Positions 24,978-34,329 of a DNA stretch of 64,000 bases are shown one piece after another. Under the pieces are notes generated by a model. The model saw only the letters and a list, made by a program, of their open reading frames with translations, made no database searches and was not told the DNA's origin. Source of the DNA: Maribacter huludaoensis (lineage in GTDB: Bacteria > Bacteroidota > Bacteroidia > Flavobacteriales > Flavobacteriaceae); NCBI RefSeq assembly GCF_029350945.1, contig NZ_JARKMS010000002.1:949376-1013375 (forward strand), written 5' to 3'. Position numbers and translations under genes: made by a program. The first letter of the stretch is position 1. Every line of letters starts with the position of its first letter.

Positions 24978-25240
24978 AGAAATTATTTATGTACTAGAAA
25001 ATATACAAATTACGTAATGTAAATCTAATTATGTTTTTATCATTATACTAGTATTTTCGACTTTAGTATGATAAAAACTGTTATAATTTTTTAGAATAAC
25101 ATATTTTTTATCCCTAAATAATACTTAAAAATATGAAATGATCTGTTAATTGAATACTTCATTGTATTTTTCTAATAAAAAGCATTTAGGAAGAATTAAT
25201 TTCTACTAGGTTTATTTATAGTCTGTTATAGGTGTCAAAT
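24978..25240. other. AT-rich gene-free gap
   Basis: No ORF or strong repeat is visible. It would hold the promoter of the sensor kinase gene (transcribed leftwards from 24977). I found no convincing TAnnTTTG element on the - strand. Confidence 0.4.
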
Positions 25241-25270
25241 AAAATAGGCATCTATTTAGATGCCTATTTT
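25241..25270 (-). terminator. Rho-independent terminator of secA
   Basis: AAAATAGGCATCTA (25241-25254) and TAGATGCCTATTTT (25257-25270) form a long perfect stem with a tiny loop and A/T-rich ends, 21 bp past the secA stop. Confidence 0.85.
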
Positions 25271-25291
25271 AAACTTATGATTATATTAAAA

Positions 25292-28200
25292 TTAATCTTG
25301 TGTCAACACCCAAGATCCGTTTTGTAAAAGTGGTTCAGCTTGTTTAAATTTTACCGTTTTACTTTCGCCGCTCATTACATTTTTAATGGTTACACGCTCA
25401 TTTCTACCAATTTTTGGTTGTTCCCTGGTAATAGTTTCGGTAACCGAAGGTCGCTCAGCTTGATTTTGGCTTACTGCTCTACTACGTGCCGCTAACTCAT
25501 CACTATTTGGAATTTCCTCTTTAGTAGTCTTTAAATTTTCTTTGCGTTGTACATTTCTTTCTTCTTGAATGGCATTGGGGTTCTCAGAAGGCAACTCTCC
25601 TTTGAACAAGAAAGAAACTACATCTTTGTTTACTTTCTCTATCATAGATTTAAAAAGTTCAAATGCTTCGAACTTATAAATCAACAAAGGGTCTTTTTGT
25701 TCGTGGACCGCTAGTTGTACAGATTGTTTCAACTCATCCATCTTACGTAAATGTGTTTTCCACGAATCATCTATAATAGCCAATGAAATATTCTTCTCGA
25801 AATCTGTAATCAGTTGTTTACCGTTGCTGTCATAAGCTTCTTGTAGGTTGGTTACTACATTCAAACTTTTAATACCGTCTGTAAAAGGAACTACAATACG
25901 CTCAAAGTTATTGGCATTGTCTTCATGTACTTTTTTAATGACCGGAAAGGCTGCTGCAGCGTTGCGCTCCATTTTGTCGTTATAATGTCCGTAAGCTGCC
26001 TTGTAAATTTTGCCGGTAATTTCTTGAGCGGACAATTTGCCGAACTCAGCCTCATCTACAGGTGCCGTGATAGAGAAGTATTTGATCAATTCAAATTCTA
26101 AATTCTTATAATCACTGGCAGCTTTATTGCTTTCTACGATAACCTCACAGGTATCATATATCATATTGGCGATGTCAAGTTTTAATCGCTCGCCTTGTAA
26201 TGCATGGCGTCTTCTTTTGTAAACGACTTCACGTTGCGCGTTCATTACGTCATCATATTCCAACAAACGTTTACGAACGCCAAAGTTGTTTTCCTCCACC
26301 TTTTTCTGAGCACGTTCAATAGATTTTGTCATCATGCTGTGTTGAATAACTTCACCATCTTCCAAGCCCATTTTGTCCATCATTTTGGCGACCCTGTCAG
26401 AACCGAACAAACGCATTAGGTTGTCTTCTAAAGAGACGTAGAATTGAGAACTACCAGGATCTCCTTGACGACCAGATCTACCACGTAACTGTCTGTCAAC
26501 ACGACGAGAGTCATGTCTTTCCGTACCTATGATCGCAAGACCCCCCGCTTTTTTAACGGCATCAGATAATTTAATATCGGTACCACGACCTGCCATGTTG
26601 GTCGCTATGGTTACAACACCGGCGTTACCGGCCTCAGCAACTACATCTGCTTCTTTCTTGTGAAGTTTTGCGTTAAGTACATTATGAGGAACTTTACGAA
26701 CACTCAATAATTTTGATAGTAATTCTGATATTTCTACAGAAGTTGTACCGATCAATACAGGTCTGCCCGCTTGACTTATTTTCGTTACTTCTTCTATAAT
26801 AGCATTATATTTCTCTCTTTTTGTTTTGTAGATAAGATCATTTTTGTCTTCTCTTGCAATAGGTCTGTTGGTAGGAATTTCCATTACATCTAGCTTGTAA
26901 ATTTCCCAGAATTCACCAGCTTCCGTTACAGCGGTACCTGTCATACCCGCAAGTTTACGGTACATTCTAAAGTAGTTCTGTAAAGTAACGGTTGCAAAAG
27001 TTTGTGTCAACGCTTCAATTTTCACGTTCTCCTTTGCTTCAATTGCCTGATGTAATCCGTCAGAATATCTACGGCCGTCCATAATACGTCCCGTTTGCTC
27101 ATCTACGATCATTACCTTATTATCCATAACCACATATTCGGTATCCTTTTCAAATAAGGTATAAGCTTTTAATAATTGGCTCATGGTATGAATACGCTCG
27201 CTCTTAACGGTGAAATCTTTAAAAAGCTCTTCTTTTAGTTCAGCTTCTTTTTCAATTTCAAGATTTTGATTTTCAATCTTCGCAATTTCTGCACCTATGT
27301 CCGGCATTACGAAGAAATCTTTATCCTGCTCGCCAGAAATATAATTTACCCCTTTGTCCGTCAATTCAATTTGGTTGTTCTTTTCGTCAATTACAAAAAG
27401 TAAATCTTCATCAACAACCGGCATTTCCCTGTTGTTGTCCTGCATATAATAATTCTCTGTTTTTTGAAGTAATTGTTTTACTCCTTCCTCACTTAAGAAT
27501 TTTATTAAGGCCTTGTTCTTTGGTAATCCACGATATACTCTTAATAATAAGAAACCACCTTCTTTTGTATCACCTTCGGCAATTAATTTTTTAGCTTCTG
27601 CCAAAACACCGGTTAAATGTTGGCGTTGTTTTCTAACGATTTCATCGACCTTTGGTTTTAACTCGTTGAATTCATGACGGTCACCTTCCGGTACAGGACC
27701 TGAAATGATAAGAGGTGTACGTGCATCATCTACCAAAACAGAATCTACCTCATCGACCATGGCATAGTTATGTGGGCGTTGTACCAAATCTTTTGGTGTG
27801 TGCGCCATATTATCCCTTAGATAATCAAAACCGAATTCATTATTAGTTCCGTATGTAATATCTGCATTGTAGGCAGCACGTCTACCATCTGAATTTGGTC
27901 TGTGGTAATCTATACAATCTACTGTTAAACCATGAAATTGAAAAATAGGTGCCATCCAAGCACTATCCCTTTTTGCCAAATAATCGTTTACGGTTACCAA
28001 ATGCGCGCCATTACCTGTTAAAGCGTTAAGGTATAAAGGTAACGTGGCCACCAATGTTTTACCCTCACCTGTTTGCATCTCTGCAATTTTACCTTGGTGC
28101 ATGGCAATACCACCAATAAGCTGAACATCATAATGTACCATGTCCCAAGTAACTTCTTTACCTGCGGCGTTCCATGAATTTTTCCAAATTGCATTGGCGC

Positions 28201-28651
28201 CTTCTAGGGTTACATAGTCTTTTGTGGCAGATAACGTTCTGTCATATTCAGATGCCGTTACTTGTAGAGTCTCATTATTTGCAAAACGCTTAGCGGTTTC
28301 TTTGACCACTGCAAAGGCTTCCGGTAATATTTTGTTTAACGTGTTCTCGGAAATAGTGTAGGCTTCTTCCCTTAATTTATCTATTTCAGTGTAGATATCT
28401 TCGTTTTTATCAATGTCTGTAGAGTTTTTTACCTCTTCTTCCAAAGCATTGATTTGATCCGTTTTTTCTTTTATAGATTCTTTGATAGCCTCTTTGAACG
28501 CTATGGTTTTCTGCCTAAGTTCATCATGGCTAAGACTTTCCAATTTAGATTCGAAGGTTTTTATTTGATCTACCAAAGGCTGCAATTCCTTTACATCTTT
28601 TTGTGATTTGTCACCAACGAATGCCTTTAGTATGGAATTAATGAAACTCAT
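25292..28651 (-). CDS. secA: Preprotein translocase ATPase SecA
   Basis: The 1119-residue motor drives unfolded proteins through SecYEG. Visible features include [20 protein letters not shown] (Walker A), [37 protein letters not shown] and [10 protein letters not shown]. It is longer than E. coli SecA (901) because of insertions typical of Bacteroidota, for example around 340-480. The C-terminus reads [12 protein letters not shown] and ends in SWVLTQD: the usual zinc-binding CPCGSGKKYK tail is missing. Monocistronic with a strong terminator. The ORF start at 28651 gives the standard opening ([19 protein letters not shown]). Confidence 0.97.
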   Translation of the reverse strand: MSFINSILKAFVGDKSQKDVKELQPLVDQIKTFESKLESLSHDELRQKTIAFKEAIKESIKEKTDQINALEEEVKNSTDIDKNEDIYTEIDKLREEAYTISENTLNKILPEAFAVVKETAKRFANNETLQVTASEYDRTLSATKDYVTLEGANAIWKNSWNAAGKEVTWDMVHYDVQLIGGIAMHQGKIAEMQTGEGKTLVATLPLYLNALTGNGAHLVTVNDYLAKRDSAWMAPIFQFHGLTVDCIDYHRPNSDGRRAAYNADITYGTNNEFGFDYLRDNMAHTPKDLVQRPHNYAMVDEVDSVLVDDARTPLIISGPVPEGDRHEFNELKPKVDEIVRKQRQHLTGVLAEAKKLIAEGDTKEGGFLLLRVYRGLPKNKALIKFLSEEGVKQLLQKTENYYMQDNNREMPVVDEDLLFVIDEKNNQIELTDKGVNYISGEQDKDFFVMPDIGAEIAKIENQNLEIEKEAELKEELFKDFTVKSERIHTMSQLLKAYTLFEKDTEYVVMDNKVMIVDEQTGRIMDGRRYSDGLHQAIEAKENVKIEALTQTFATVTLQNYFRMYRKLAGMTGTAVTEAGEFWEIYKLDVMEIPTNRPIAREDKNDLIYKTKREKYNAIIEEVTKISQAGRPVLIGTTSVEISELLSKLLSVRKVPHNVLNAKLHKKEADVVAEAGNAGVVTIATNMAGRGTDIKLSDAVKKAGGLAIIGTERHDSRRVDRQLRGRSGRQGDPGSSQFYVSLEDNLMRLFGSDRVAKMMDKMGLEDGEVIQHSMMTKSIERAQKKVEENNFGVRKRLLEYDDVMNAQREVVYKRRRHALQGERLKLDIANMIYDTCEVIVESNKAASDYKNLEFELIKYFSITAPVDEAEFGKLSAQEITGKIYKAAYGHYNDKMERNAAAAFPVIKKVHEDNANNFERIVVPFTDGIKSLNVVTNLQEAYDSNGKQLITDFEKNISLAIIDDSWKTHLRKMDELKQSVQLAVHEQKDPLLIYKFEAFELFKSMIEKVNKDVVSFLFKGELPSENPNAIQEERNVQRKENLKTTKEEIPNSDELAARSRAVSQNQAERPSVTETITREQPKIGRNERVTIKNVMSGESKTVKFKQAEPLLQNGSWVLTQD

Positions 28652-28805
28652 ATATTTTAATCTATTAGAATTGAAGCTTTTCTATCAGGTACTATCATAA
28701 GAATAGCTTTCAAATATTTTATTATCGATGCTCATAAAGAGCAAAAGGTATTCCAGTCTTGATTTTTAGACCAATTTACCTAAGAACCTGTCAAAATTAC
28801 ATAAA

Positions 28806-28831
28806 AAAAAAGCCTCCGAAGAGACTTTTTT
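28806..28831 (-). terminator. Terminator of the DUF2795 gene, UUCG tetraloop
   Basis: On the - strand AAAAAAGTCTC, TTCG, GAGGCTTTTTT forms an 11-bp stem (one G-U pair) closed by the very stable C(UUCG)G loop and followed by more T. It lies 22 bp past the stop at 28854. Confidence 0.85.
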
Positions 28832-28853
28832 GTAGATATTATAATATCGAATA

Positions 28854-29078
28854 TTAATATTCGTCCTCGTTCCAGAGGTAATCTTCTTCCGTTGGATAGT
28901 CGGGCCAGATCTCTTCGATAGATTCATATATTTCGCCACCTTCTTCTTCCATAGATTGTAAATTTTCTACAACTTCAAGAGGGGCTCCAGTTCTGATGGA
29001 GTAGTCTATTAACTCATCTTTACTTGCCGGCCAAGGTGCATCACTTAAATAAGATGCTAATTCTAATGTCCAATACAT
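28854..29078 (-). CDS. DUF2795 family small protein
   Basis: The 74-residue protein fits DUF2795: MYWTLELASYLSDAPWPASK, then DELIDYSIRTGAPLEVVENL and a strongly acidic tail rich in E, D, W and Y. Members are small, soluble and very common in Bacteroidota and elsewhere, sometimes resembling a degenerate DNA-binding fold, but without proven function. It sits alone upstream of secA with its own tetraloop terminator, so it is an independent unit and probably highly expressed. Confidence 0.88.
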   Translation of the reverse strand: MYWTLELASYLSDAPWPASKDELIDYSIRTGAPLEVVENLQSMEEEGGEIYESIEEIWPDYPTEEDYLWNEDEY

Positions 29079-29208
29079 AGTAATTTTTTGATTTTAATTT
29101 TTTGCAAAAGTAATTTTTAAATTTAAACAGCAAAATAAATAGTAATAAAATTCAGTTTATCAATATCTTTTTTCGCATTTATTAATTGATAACGAATAAA
29201 TTACGGAT

Positions 29209-29787
29209 TTATTGGTCCTTTTTTTTAGGAACCCATTTTATTTCATTTGCTTGTAAATCATATGACAATTTTCGTGCCAATACAAAGAGATAATCTGAAA
29301 GTCTATTAAGAAAAGATAACACATTTTTATCAAACGGTTCGTTTTCGTGTAATAATGTTGAAATGCGTTCCGCCCTGCGACAGATGGTACGGGCAATATG
29401 ACAGTATGACACTGTGGTATGGCCACCCGGAAGAATAAAATGGGTCATTTGTGGTAGTTGTGTGTCCATGGTATCAATAGCATTTTCCAAAAAATTAATT
29501 TCATTGGTGCCTACTTTGGTTATTTTTAAACGCTCAGTACCATTTTTAAGCATTTTTTTTTCAGGATTTGTTGCCAAAATTGCACCAACGGTAAATAGAT
29601 GTTCTTGTATGGCAATTAGCTGATGCTGGTAAATAGGGTCAATATCCTGATCTCTTATGAGTCCTATCCAAGAATTTAGCTCATCTACCGTACCGTAACT
29701 GTCAATACGTATATGATGTTTTGGTACGCGTGTGCCACCAAATAGTCCGGTAGTTCCGTCATCACCTGTTTTAGTATATATTTTCAT
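29209..29787 (-). CDS. PduO-type ATP:cob(I)alamin adenosyltransferase
   Basis: The 192-residue protein begins with the diagnostic KIYTKTGDDGTTGLFGG (ATP site) followed by IDSYGTVDELNSWIG, and has the cobalamin-site helix ARTICRRAER near 140-148. It makes adenosylcobalamin from cob(I)alamin and ATP in the cytoplasm. This cofactor serves methylmalonyl-CoA mutase, whose chaperone MeaB is encoded at 5.5 kb, and possibly other B12 enzymes. A 49-residue membrane peptide gene lies 73 bp upstream on the same strand. Confidence 0.95.
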   Translation of the reverse strand: MKIYTKTGDDGTTGLFGGTRVPKHHIRIDSYGTVDELNSWIGLIRDQDIDPIYQHQLIAIQEHLFTVGAILATNPEKKMLKNGTERLKITKVGTNEINFLENAIDTMDTQLPQMTHFILPGGHTTVSYCHIARTICRRAERISTLLHENEPFDKNVLSFLNRLSDYLFVLARKLSYDLQANEIKWVPKKKDQ

Positions 29788-29860
29788 TTAGATCGGGTTT
29801 AGGAAAGAAGTAAGGTTAAAACTAAGGTTAACATAAATGTCCAAAATAGTAACGCGGCTT

Positions 29861-30010
29861 TTATTTTTTGTCATCCTTGTTTTTTCTTTCATAATCTCCC
29901 ATGAATTTTCTGGATTTTCGGTCTTTTGATTTTCCTTTACTGGTAATACGTATGGCCAAGTAGATAGCGAAAACGATACCAAGGGTTATATAGATGGAAT
30001 TACTGCTCAT
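29861..30010 (-). CDS. 49-residue single-span membrane peptide
   Basis: The ATG at 30010 opens a 49-codon frame ending TAA at 29861-29863. The product is MSSNSIYITLGIVFAIYLAI, then a basic tail (RITSKGKSKDRKSRKF). It contains one membrane helix (about 6-21) and a cytoplasmic, very charged tail. A longer frame overlapping it on the same strand (29788-29982) has no helix or regular composition and is a shadow of this one. The peptide may be co-transcribed with the adenosyltransferase gene. Short proteins of this plan are common in Flavobacteriaceae but I know no function. Confidence 0.65.
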   Translation of the reverse strand: MSSNSIYITLGIVFAIYLAIRITSKGKSKDRKSRKFMGDYERKNKDDKK

Positions 30011-30040
30011 TAAGATTTGCTTTAGTCTAAAATTACTGGT

Positions 30041-30535
30041 TTAAATCCGTATTTTAAAATGTTCCTTTACTTGCTCTTTTCTAAAGAACACCGCTCCACA
30101 ATAAAACATGTCTATTGTAACGGTCACGTTATTATTGGTTTTAAGCCTTTCCCAACTATCATGATTTTTTTTGTTCTTATGTATGCCGTCTAAAAGAAGC
30201 ATACTGTCATTAGGTAATTTGCTCAAGTCTAAATTGATTCCTTTTAGGTCATTGATGGTTGCTATTAAAATATCTGCATTGTTCTCTACAAAAGTTATAT
30301 GCGAACATTTTTTTTTTATAATTTCTTTGGATGTCCTATAGTCGCCTACCAGAAAAATTGACTTGTACTTGAAGTAGTTTATACTCTTTACACTAACTTT
30401 TAATGTTGTAGCAAGCTTTAATCCTGTCTTTTGATAAAGACATTTAGTAATGTAATCATACACAAATGGTGAATGCACTCCGTGCTGATTTTTAGAAGTA
30501 AGAAGAAATTTAATGTAAGATATAAAATGAAACAC
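30041..30535 (-). CDS. Shortened SAM-methyltransferase-like protein
   Basis: This 164-residue protein opens with IKFLLTSKNQHGVHSPFVYD, which I recognise from a family of flavobacterial putative SAM-dependent methyltransferases of about 230-240 residues, and ends in the matching MFYCGAVFFRKEQVKEHFKIR. Between them the expected glycine-rich SAM motif (E/DxGxGxG) is replaced by IFLVGDYRTSKEI, and roughly 70 residues are missing. No frameshift or stop is visible. It is probably a decayed or repurposed methyltransferase that has lost cofactor binding. It stands alone, 30 bp from the small membrane peptide gene (different reading frame). Confidence 0.65.
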   Translation of the reverse strand: MFHFISYIKFLLTSKNQHGVHSPFVYDYITKCLYQKTGLKLATTLKVSVKSINYFKYKSIFLVGDYRTSKEIIKKKCSHITFVENNADILIATINDLKGINLDLSKLPNDSMLLLDGIHKNKKNHDSWERLKTNNNVTVTIDMFYCGAVFFRKEQVKEHFKIRI

Positions 30536-30671
30536 TGATTACCTTTTCAATTTTTTGTCAAAAATAAAGATTGTCGTTAAACTAAGTTTAATTTTTGAAT
30601 TTGTATTTAAAAAGTAGGTAATGGTAAGAATTTGGATAGGTGTAAGAGAGGGGACGAAAAAGGATTTTTAA

Positions 30672-30932
30672 TTAGGATAGTTTGGCATCATTTAGTTTTG
30701 TGATGAATTCTAAAGCCCTAATTGCTCTATGGTTTTTGTGCTTGTGTAATCTTGCAACTTCAATCGTATTTTCAGTTTCCATAGTTGCTACATTAATATC
30801 GTTGATTTCAATTGTATGAACCAATTCTATTTGTGCAGTTTCAATTTCCAAAGAAACATTCTCATTGTTAGCCTGTGCTTGAGCGAAGAAACATGTAAAG
30901 AAAAGAGCGGTTAAAAGAACAATTGATTTCAT
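30672..30932 (-). CDS. Small secreted protein D (ARLY-KN-R motif family)
   Basis: The 86-residue protein has a 20-residue signal peptide ending QAQ. An acidic, isoleucine/threonine-rich middle follows (21-57), then ARLHKHKNHRAIRAL at 60-74, EFITK, and the tail DAKLS. The motif aligns without gaps to those of the proteins at 13115 and 21629, with H for Y. The gene is alone on -, between the methyltransferase-like gene and the ABC-F gene, with its own upstream TTCGTC-type elements (30982-31039). Function unknown. Confidence 0.8.
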   Translation of the reverse strand: MKSIVLLTALFFTCFFAQAQANNENVSLEIETAQIELVHTIEINDINVATMETENTIEVARLHKHKNHRAIRALEFITKLNDAKLS

Positions 30933-30981
30933 AATGTTTGTTTTACACTGCTAAAGTACAGGCAAGCACAAACATATTTTG

Positions 30982-31039
30982 CCGCTCGTCGTTGGGCATC
31001 ATTTAACTGTAGACGAACGGTAAAAAACATTCGTTTGCA
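30982..31039 (-). promoter_or_regulatory. TTCGTC-type elements upstream of protein D
   Basis: On the - strand ACCGTTCGT (31013-31021) fits the LytTR half-site pattern I recall, [TA][AC][CA]GTTN[AG][TG], at every position. ACAGTTAAA follows 11 bp downstream. On the + strand CCGCTCGTC (30982-30990) and ACATTCGTT (31027-31035) are similar cores in opposite orientation. The site lies about 80 bp before the start codon. Confidence 0.45.
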
Positions 31040-31086
31040 ATTTTAGAAATTTTTAAAAAGGCTGGGTATGTACGTAATAAAGGAGG

Positions 31087-32958
31087 TTAACCTTCCATTA
31101 GTGCGGAAAGCTCAAACCAGCGTTCTGTTTTGGTATCTATGGTATCCGTTACTTCTTTCAATTCAATGGATAGATTTTTAATGTCCTCACCGCTTAAAGT
31201 ACTATCTGTAAATTTTTCTTGTAACGTTACTTTTTTTGACTCAAGTTTCTGAATCTCACGCTCTAGTTTTTTATACTCTTGTTGCTCTGCATAAGATATT
31301 TTGGGAGATGCCTCTGCTTCTTTCCAATTTGTTTTATTGGTAGGTTGAGATTCTTTTTGCTCTCTTTTTTCTAAAATCTGACTGTCTTCATAGGTACGAT
31401 AGTCAGAATAGTTGCCAGGAAAATCTTCCACTACGGCATCGCCCCTAAATACAAACAAGTGGTCTACGATCTTGTCCATAAAGTAACGGTCGTGAGAAAC
31501 TACCATTAAACAGCCTTGAAAATCCATTAAGAAACTTTCCAGTACGTTTAGTGTTACAATATCCAAATCATTGGTAGGCTCATCTAAAATTAGAAAATTA
31601 GGGTTTTGTATCAATACCGTGCATAAGTACAAGCGCTTACGCTCGCCACCACTTAGTTTATCTACAAAATCATATTGCTTTTTTCTATCAAATAGAAAGC
31701 GTTCCAGTAACTGCTGTGCAGATATCTGCCTACCTTTCATTAGCGGAATATAATCACCAAATTCCCTAATGACGTCAATTACTTTCTGGCCTACTTTTAT
31801 CTCAATTCCTTTTTGTGTGTAGTAACCAAACTTTATGGTTTCACCTACAATGACTTTTCCGCTATCGGGTTGTTCGCGCCCACTTAGAATATTTAAAAAT
31901 GTAGATTTTCCAGTACCGTTTTTACCTATAATACCAATACGTTCTCCTTTTTGAAAAACATATTCAAATTTGTCCAAAATTGGTTTGTTAGGGAAAGATT
32001 TAGAAATCTTATGAAGCTCAAGAATTTTACTTCCCATACGCTCCATGTTCAATTCTAACTGAACTTGGTGATCTTTTCTACGTTGGCTTGCTTTATCTTT
32101 AATAATGGCAAAATCATCTATTCTGGATTTAGATTTTGTTGTACGGGCCTTTGGTTGCCTGCGCATCCAATCTAATTCTTTCTTAAATAGCAATTCTGTT
32201 TTATGCTGCTCTACCGCTTCCTGTTCAATACGGGCTTCTTTTTTTTCTAAGTAGTAAGAATAATTTCCTTTATACGGATAAAGCTTACCGTTCTCTAGTT
32301 CTATAATTTCATTACAGACACGTTCTAAAAAGTAACGGTCATGAGTTACCATGAACAAAGTCATGTTCTCTTTGGCAAAAAACTCTTCTAGCCACTCTAT
32401 CATTTCCAGATCCAGGTGGTTGGTAGGTTCGTCCAAAACCAAAAGGTCTGGTTTGTTGATCAAGGCATTGGCCAAAGCCAATCTTTTTTTCTGCCCGCCC
32501 GATAATTTACCCACCTTGGCATTAAGATCGTCCAGCTTTAGTTTTGATAGAATCTGCTTATACTGAGTTTCAAAATCCCAAGCTTCAAAACGGTCCATTG
32601 CTTCAAAAGCTTTTTGATATGCATCGGCATCTTCAGGGTTTTGAAGTGCCTTTTCATAATTTTTAATGACTTCAAGCACTTCGTTGTCAGAAGCAAAAAT
32701 GGTTTCCTCAATACTCAAATTTGGGTCCATGTTAGGTTCCTGAGCAAGAAAGGATACACGGGTAGATTTACGATAGTTTACTTGACCGCTATCTGGGCTG
32801 TCAGCTCCTGAAAGAATATTAAGTATAGATGTTTTTCCTGTACCGTTTTTAGCGATCAAGGCTATTTTTTGGTCTTTATTGATACCAAAGGATAGATTCT
32901 CAAAAAGCACATGTTCGCCATAGGATTTTGATATGTTTTCAACGGTAAGTAAATTCAT
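31087..32958 (-). CDS. ABC-F family ATPase, Uup/EttA-like
   Basis: The 623-residue soluble protein has two ATPase domains: Walker A AKNGTGKTS and signature LSGGQKKR with LDEPTNHLD in the first, and GKNGTGKST, LSGGERKR and LDEPTNDLD in the second. A charged linker lies between them (about 240-310) and a coiled-coil tail at 550-623, as in Uup. ABC-F proteins have no membrane part and act on ribosomes or, for Uup, also on DNA branch structures. The tail favours Uup over EttA. It is followed (upstream gene on -) by the DUF4105 gene 18 bp away, so both may share a transcript. Confidence 0.93.
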   Translation of the reverse strand: MNLLTVENISKSYGEHVLFENLSFGINKDQKIALIAKNGTGKTSILNILSGADSPDSGQVNYRKSTRVSFLAQEPNMDPNLSIEETIFASDNEVLEVIKNYEKALQNPEDADAYQKAFEAMDRFEAWDFETQYKQILSKLKLDDLNAKVGKLSGGQKKRLALANALINKPDLLVLDEPTNHLDLEMIEWLEEFFAKENMTLFMVTHDRYFLERVCNEIIELENGKLYPYKGNYSYYLEKKEARIEQEAVEQHKTELLFKKELDWMRRQPKARTTKSKSRIDDFAIIKDKASQRRKDHQVQLELNMERMGSKILELHKISKSFPNKPILDKFEYVFQKGERIGIIGKNGTGKSTFLNILSGREQPDSGKVIVGETIKFGYYTQKGIEIKVGQKVIDVIREFGDYIPLMKGRQISAQQLLERFLFDRKKQYDFVDKLSGGERKRLYLCTVLIQNPNFLILDEPTNDLDIVTLNVLESFLMDFQGCLMVVSHDRYFMDKIVDHLFVFRGDAVVEDFPGNYSDYRTYEDSQILEKREQKESQPTNKTNWKEAEASPKISYAEQQEYKKLEREIQKLESKKVTLQEKFTDSTLSGEDIKNLSIELKEVTDTIDTKTERWFELSALMEG

Positions 32959-32976
32959 AAAAGGGTAGCTATAGGT

Positions 32977-34161
32977 TTATTTTTTGGCTAATTGTTTACG
33001 CTTAAAATAATAGATAAGATAAGTGTATCTAATTGCCAACGCCAGTAAAACAATGATTAATAAAACGGAAAACACTTGAATTTTAAACATCCACAGTATG
33101 CAAGTGATACCTAGTATTATGGTTAAAAATATAATGTAAGTGAGCATCCAAGACGGAATCTGCTTTTTGACCATTATAAAGGCGATTACTATATTCGGGG
33201 CAAATGCCCAAAGGGAATTAAAATTTGCTTTAGTAGCTAAGTGATCAGTTGCAAACCATAAGAATAATATAAGTACACCTGCTAACCCGGTAACTGCAAA
33301 AAGCCCAAAGTCTAACCATTTATTTCTACGTAAATTTTTGAAATCGTTATATGTAACATAACAAATTAATAGTAGTACTACACTAAGCCAAAATAACGGA
33401 GTTAGAAATAGTAGAGACCTGTCTTCTTGTTCTGGTATGTCTAGTAATACTGTCTCTTTTCTAACTATCGGTTTACCATCTAAAGTGGTATGTTTCATTT
33501 GTTCATACACATAAATAGGTAAGAATAAATGCTCGTATGGTGATGCTTCTCTGTCTATTACAGAGCCTAAAGCTAGATCAATACCAAAATTTGACCAGGA
33601 ATTAGGATTCAGTTTTAACCGAATTAATTCTCTAAACGTTAATTGCTCTTTTAAATGACTATAATCAAATTTGAAGGTGTTGCCCAAAGTTTTTTCAAAT
33701 ACCATAGGTATTCTTGTGGCGCAATTATCAAACAAAAAGTCATATTTGTATTTTTTGTTTTCCGGTAACAAGTTATGTTCCAAGAAAGATACAATAGCGC
33801 TTCTTTGCTCCAGATCAACATCTAATACTTGCTCCCTTATCCAACGTTTTTCTTGTTGGTAAGAGTATTCAAAATACTTGAACGGAATTCTAGAAATGGT
33901 ATAGGATAGTTTACCGCGGGTGAAATTTAAATAGAAATTAGGGTCCTCAAAATCATAGGTGCCGTAGCCGTAAACTTCATCTATGCCCAACGTGGGGTCT
34001 TGTAGACGAATGGCACTATGTCCAAATTTAGCCGCTAATTCTTCGCCTGTTCCAACTGTTAACAAGCTGATCTTTGATAAAGGAGATAGTTCTGCATTTT
34101 GAGCGTGACCCAAAAATGCAGAACATAAGAATACTACAAGAAATGTGATTTTTCTGAACAT
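32977..34161 (-). CDS. DUF4105 (Lnb N-terminal-like) membrane protein
   Basis: The 394-residue protein has a signal peptide ending HAQ (about residue 21), a periplasmic domain (about 25-240) with FGHSAIRLQDP, YGTYDFEDPNFYLNF and FDNCATRIP, and five membrane helices (about 245-385). The His and Cys in GHSA and NC match the DUF4105/Lnb domain, which has a NlpC/P60-like thiol-protease fold. In Lnb it acylates the N-terminus of lipoproteins. That role here is inferred. The cysteine of DNCATR is the likely catalytic residue. Confidence 0.87.
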   Translation of the reverse strand: MFRKITFLVVFLCSAFLGHAQNAELSPLSKISLLTVGTGEELAAKFGHSAIRLQDPTLGIDEVYGYGTYDFEDPNFYLNFTRGKLSYTISRIPFKYFEYSYQQEKRWIREQVLDVDLEQRSAIVSFLEHNLLPENKKYKYDFLFDNCATRIPMVFEKTLGNTFKFDYSHLKEQLTFRELIRLKLNPNSWSNFGIDLALGSVIDREASPYEHLFLPIYVYEQMKHTTLDGKPIVRKETVLLDIPEQEDRSLLFLTPLFWLSVVLLLICYVTYNDFKNLRRNKWLDFGLFAVTGLAGVLILFLWFATDHLATKANFNSLWAFAPNIVIAFIMVKKQIPSWMLTYIIFLTIILGITCILWMFKIQVFSVLLIIVLLALAIRYTYLIYYFKRKQLAKK

Positions 34162-34275
34162 ATCTTTACTAGTTCATAGCAACTGCAAAGATGCGAATAA
34201 TAACAGACTTGAAGCAGATTGGTTTTTTTAATTTTTTGTGAAAGATTTTATAAGTTGAACTACCCGCTATAAAAC

Positions 34276-34302
34276 TAAAGCCACCTGTAATAGGTGGCTT
34301 TA
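34276..34302 (-). terminator. Rho-independent terminator of pyc
   Basis: TAAAGCCACCT (34276-34286) and AGGTGGCTTTA (34292-34302) form an 11-bp stem with a 5-base loop. The - strand then reads GTTTTATAG, so the T tract is modest. It lies 28 bp past the pyc stop. Confidence 0.75.
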
Positions 34303-34329
34303 AGAAATTTTACTGAAAAAGATTATGCT

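Noticed and set aside
29788-29982. 64-codon - strand ORF
   Set aside because: It shares the strand with the more plausible 49-residue frame (29861-30010), which has a membrane helix and regular composition. The longer frame has neither.
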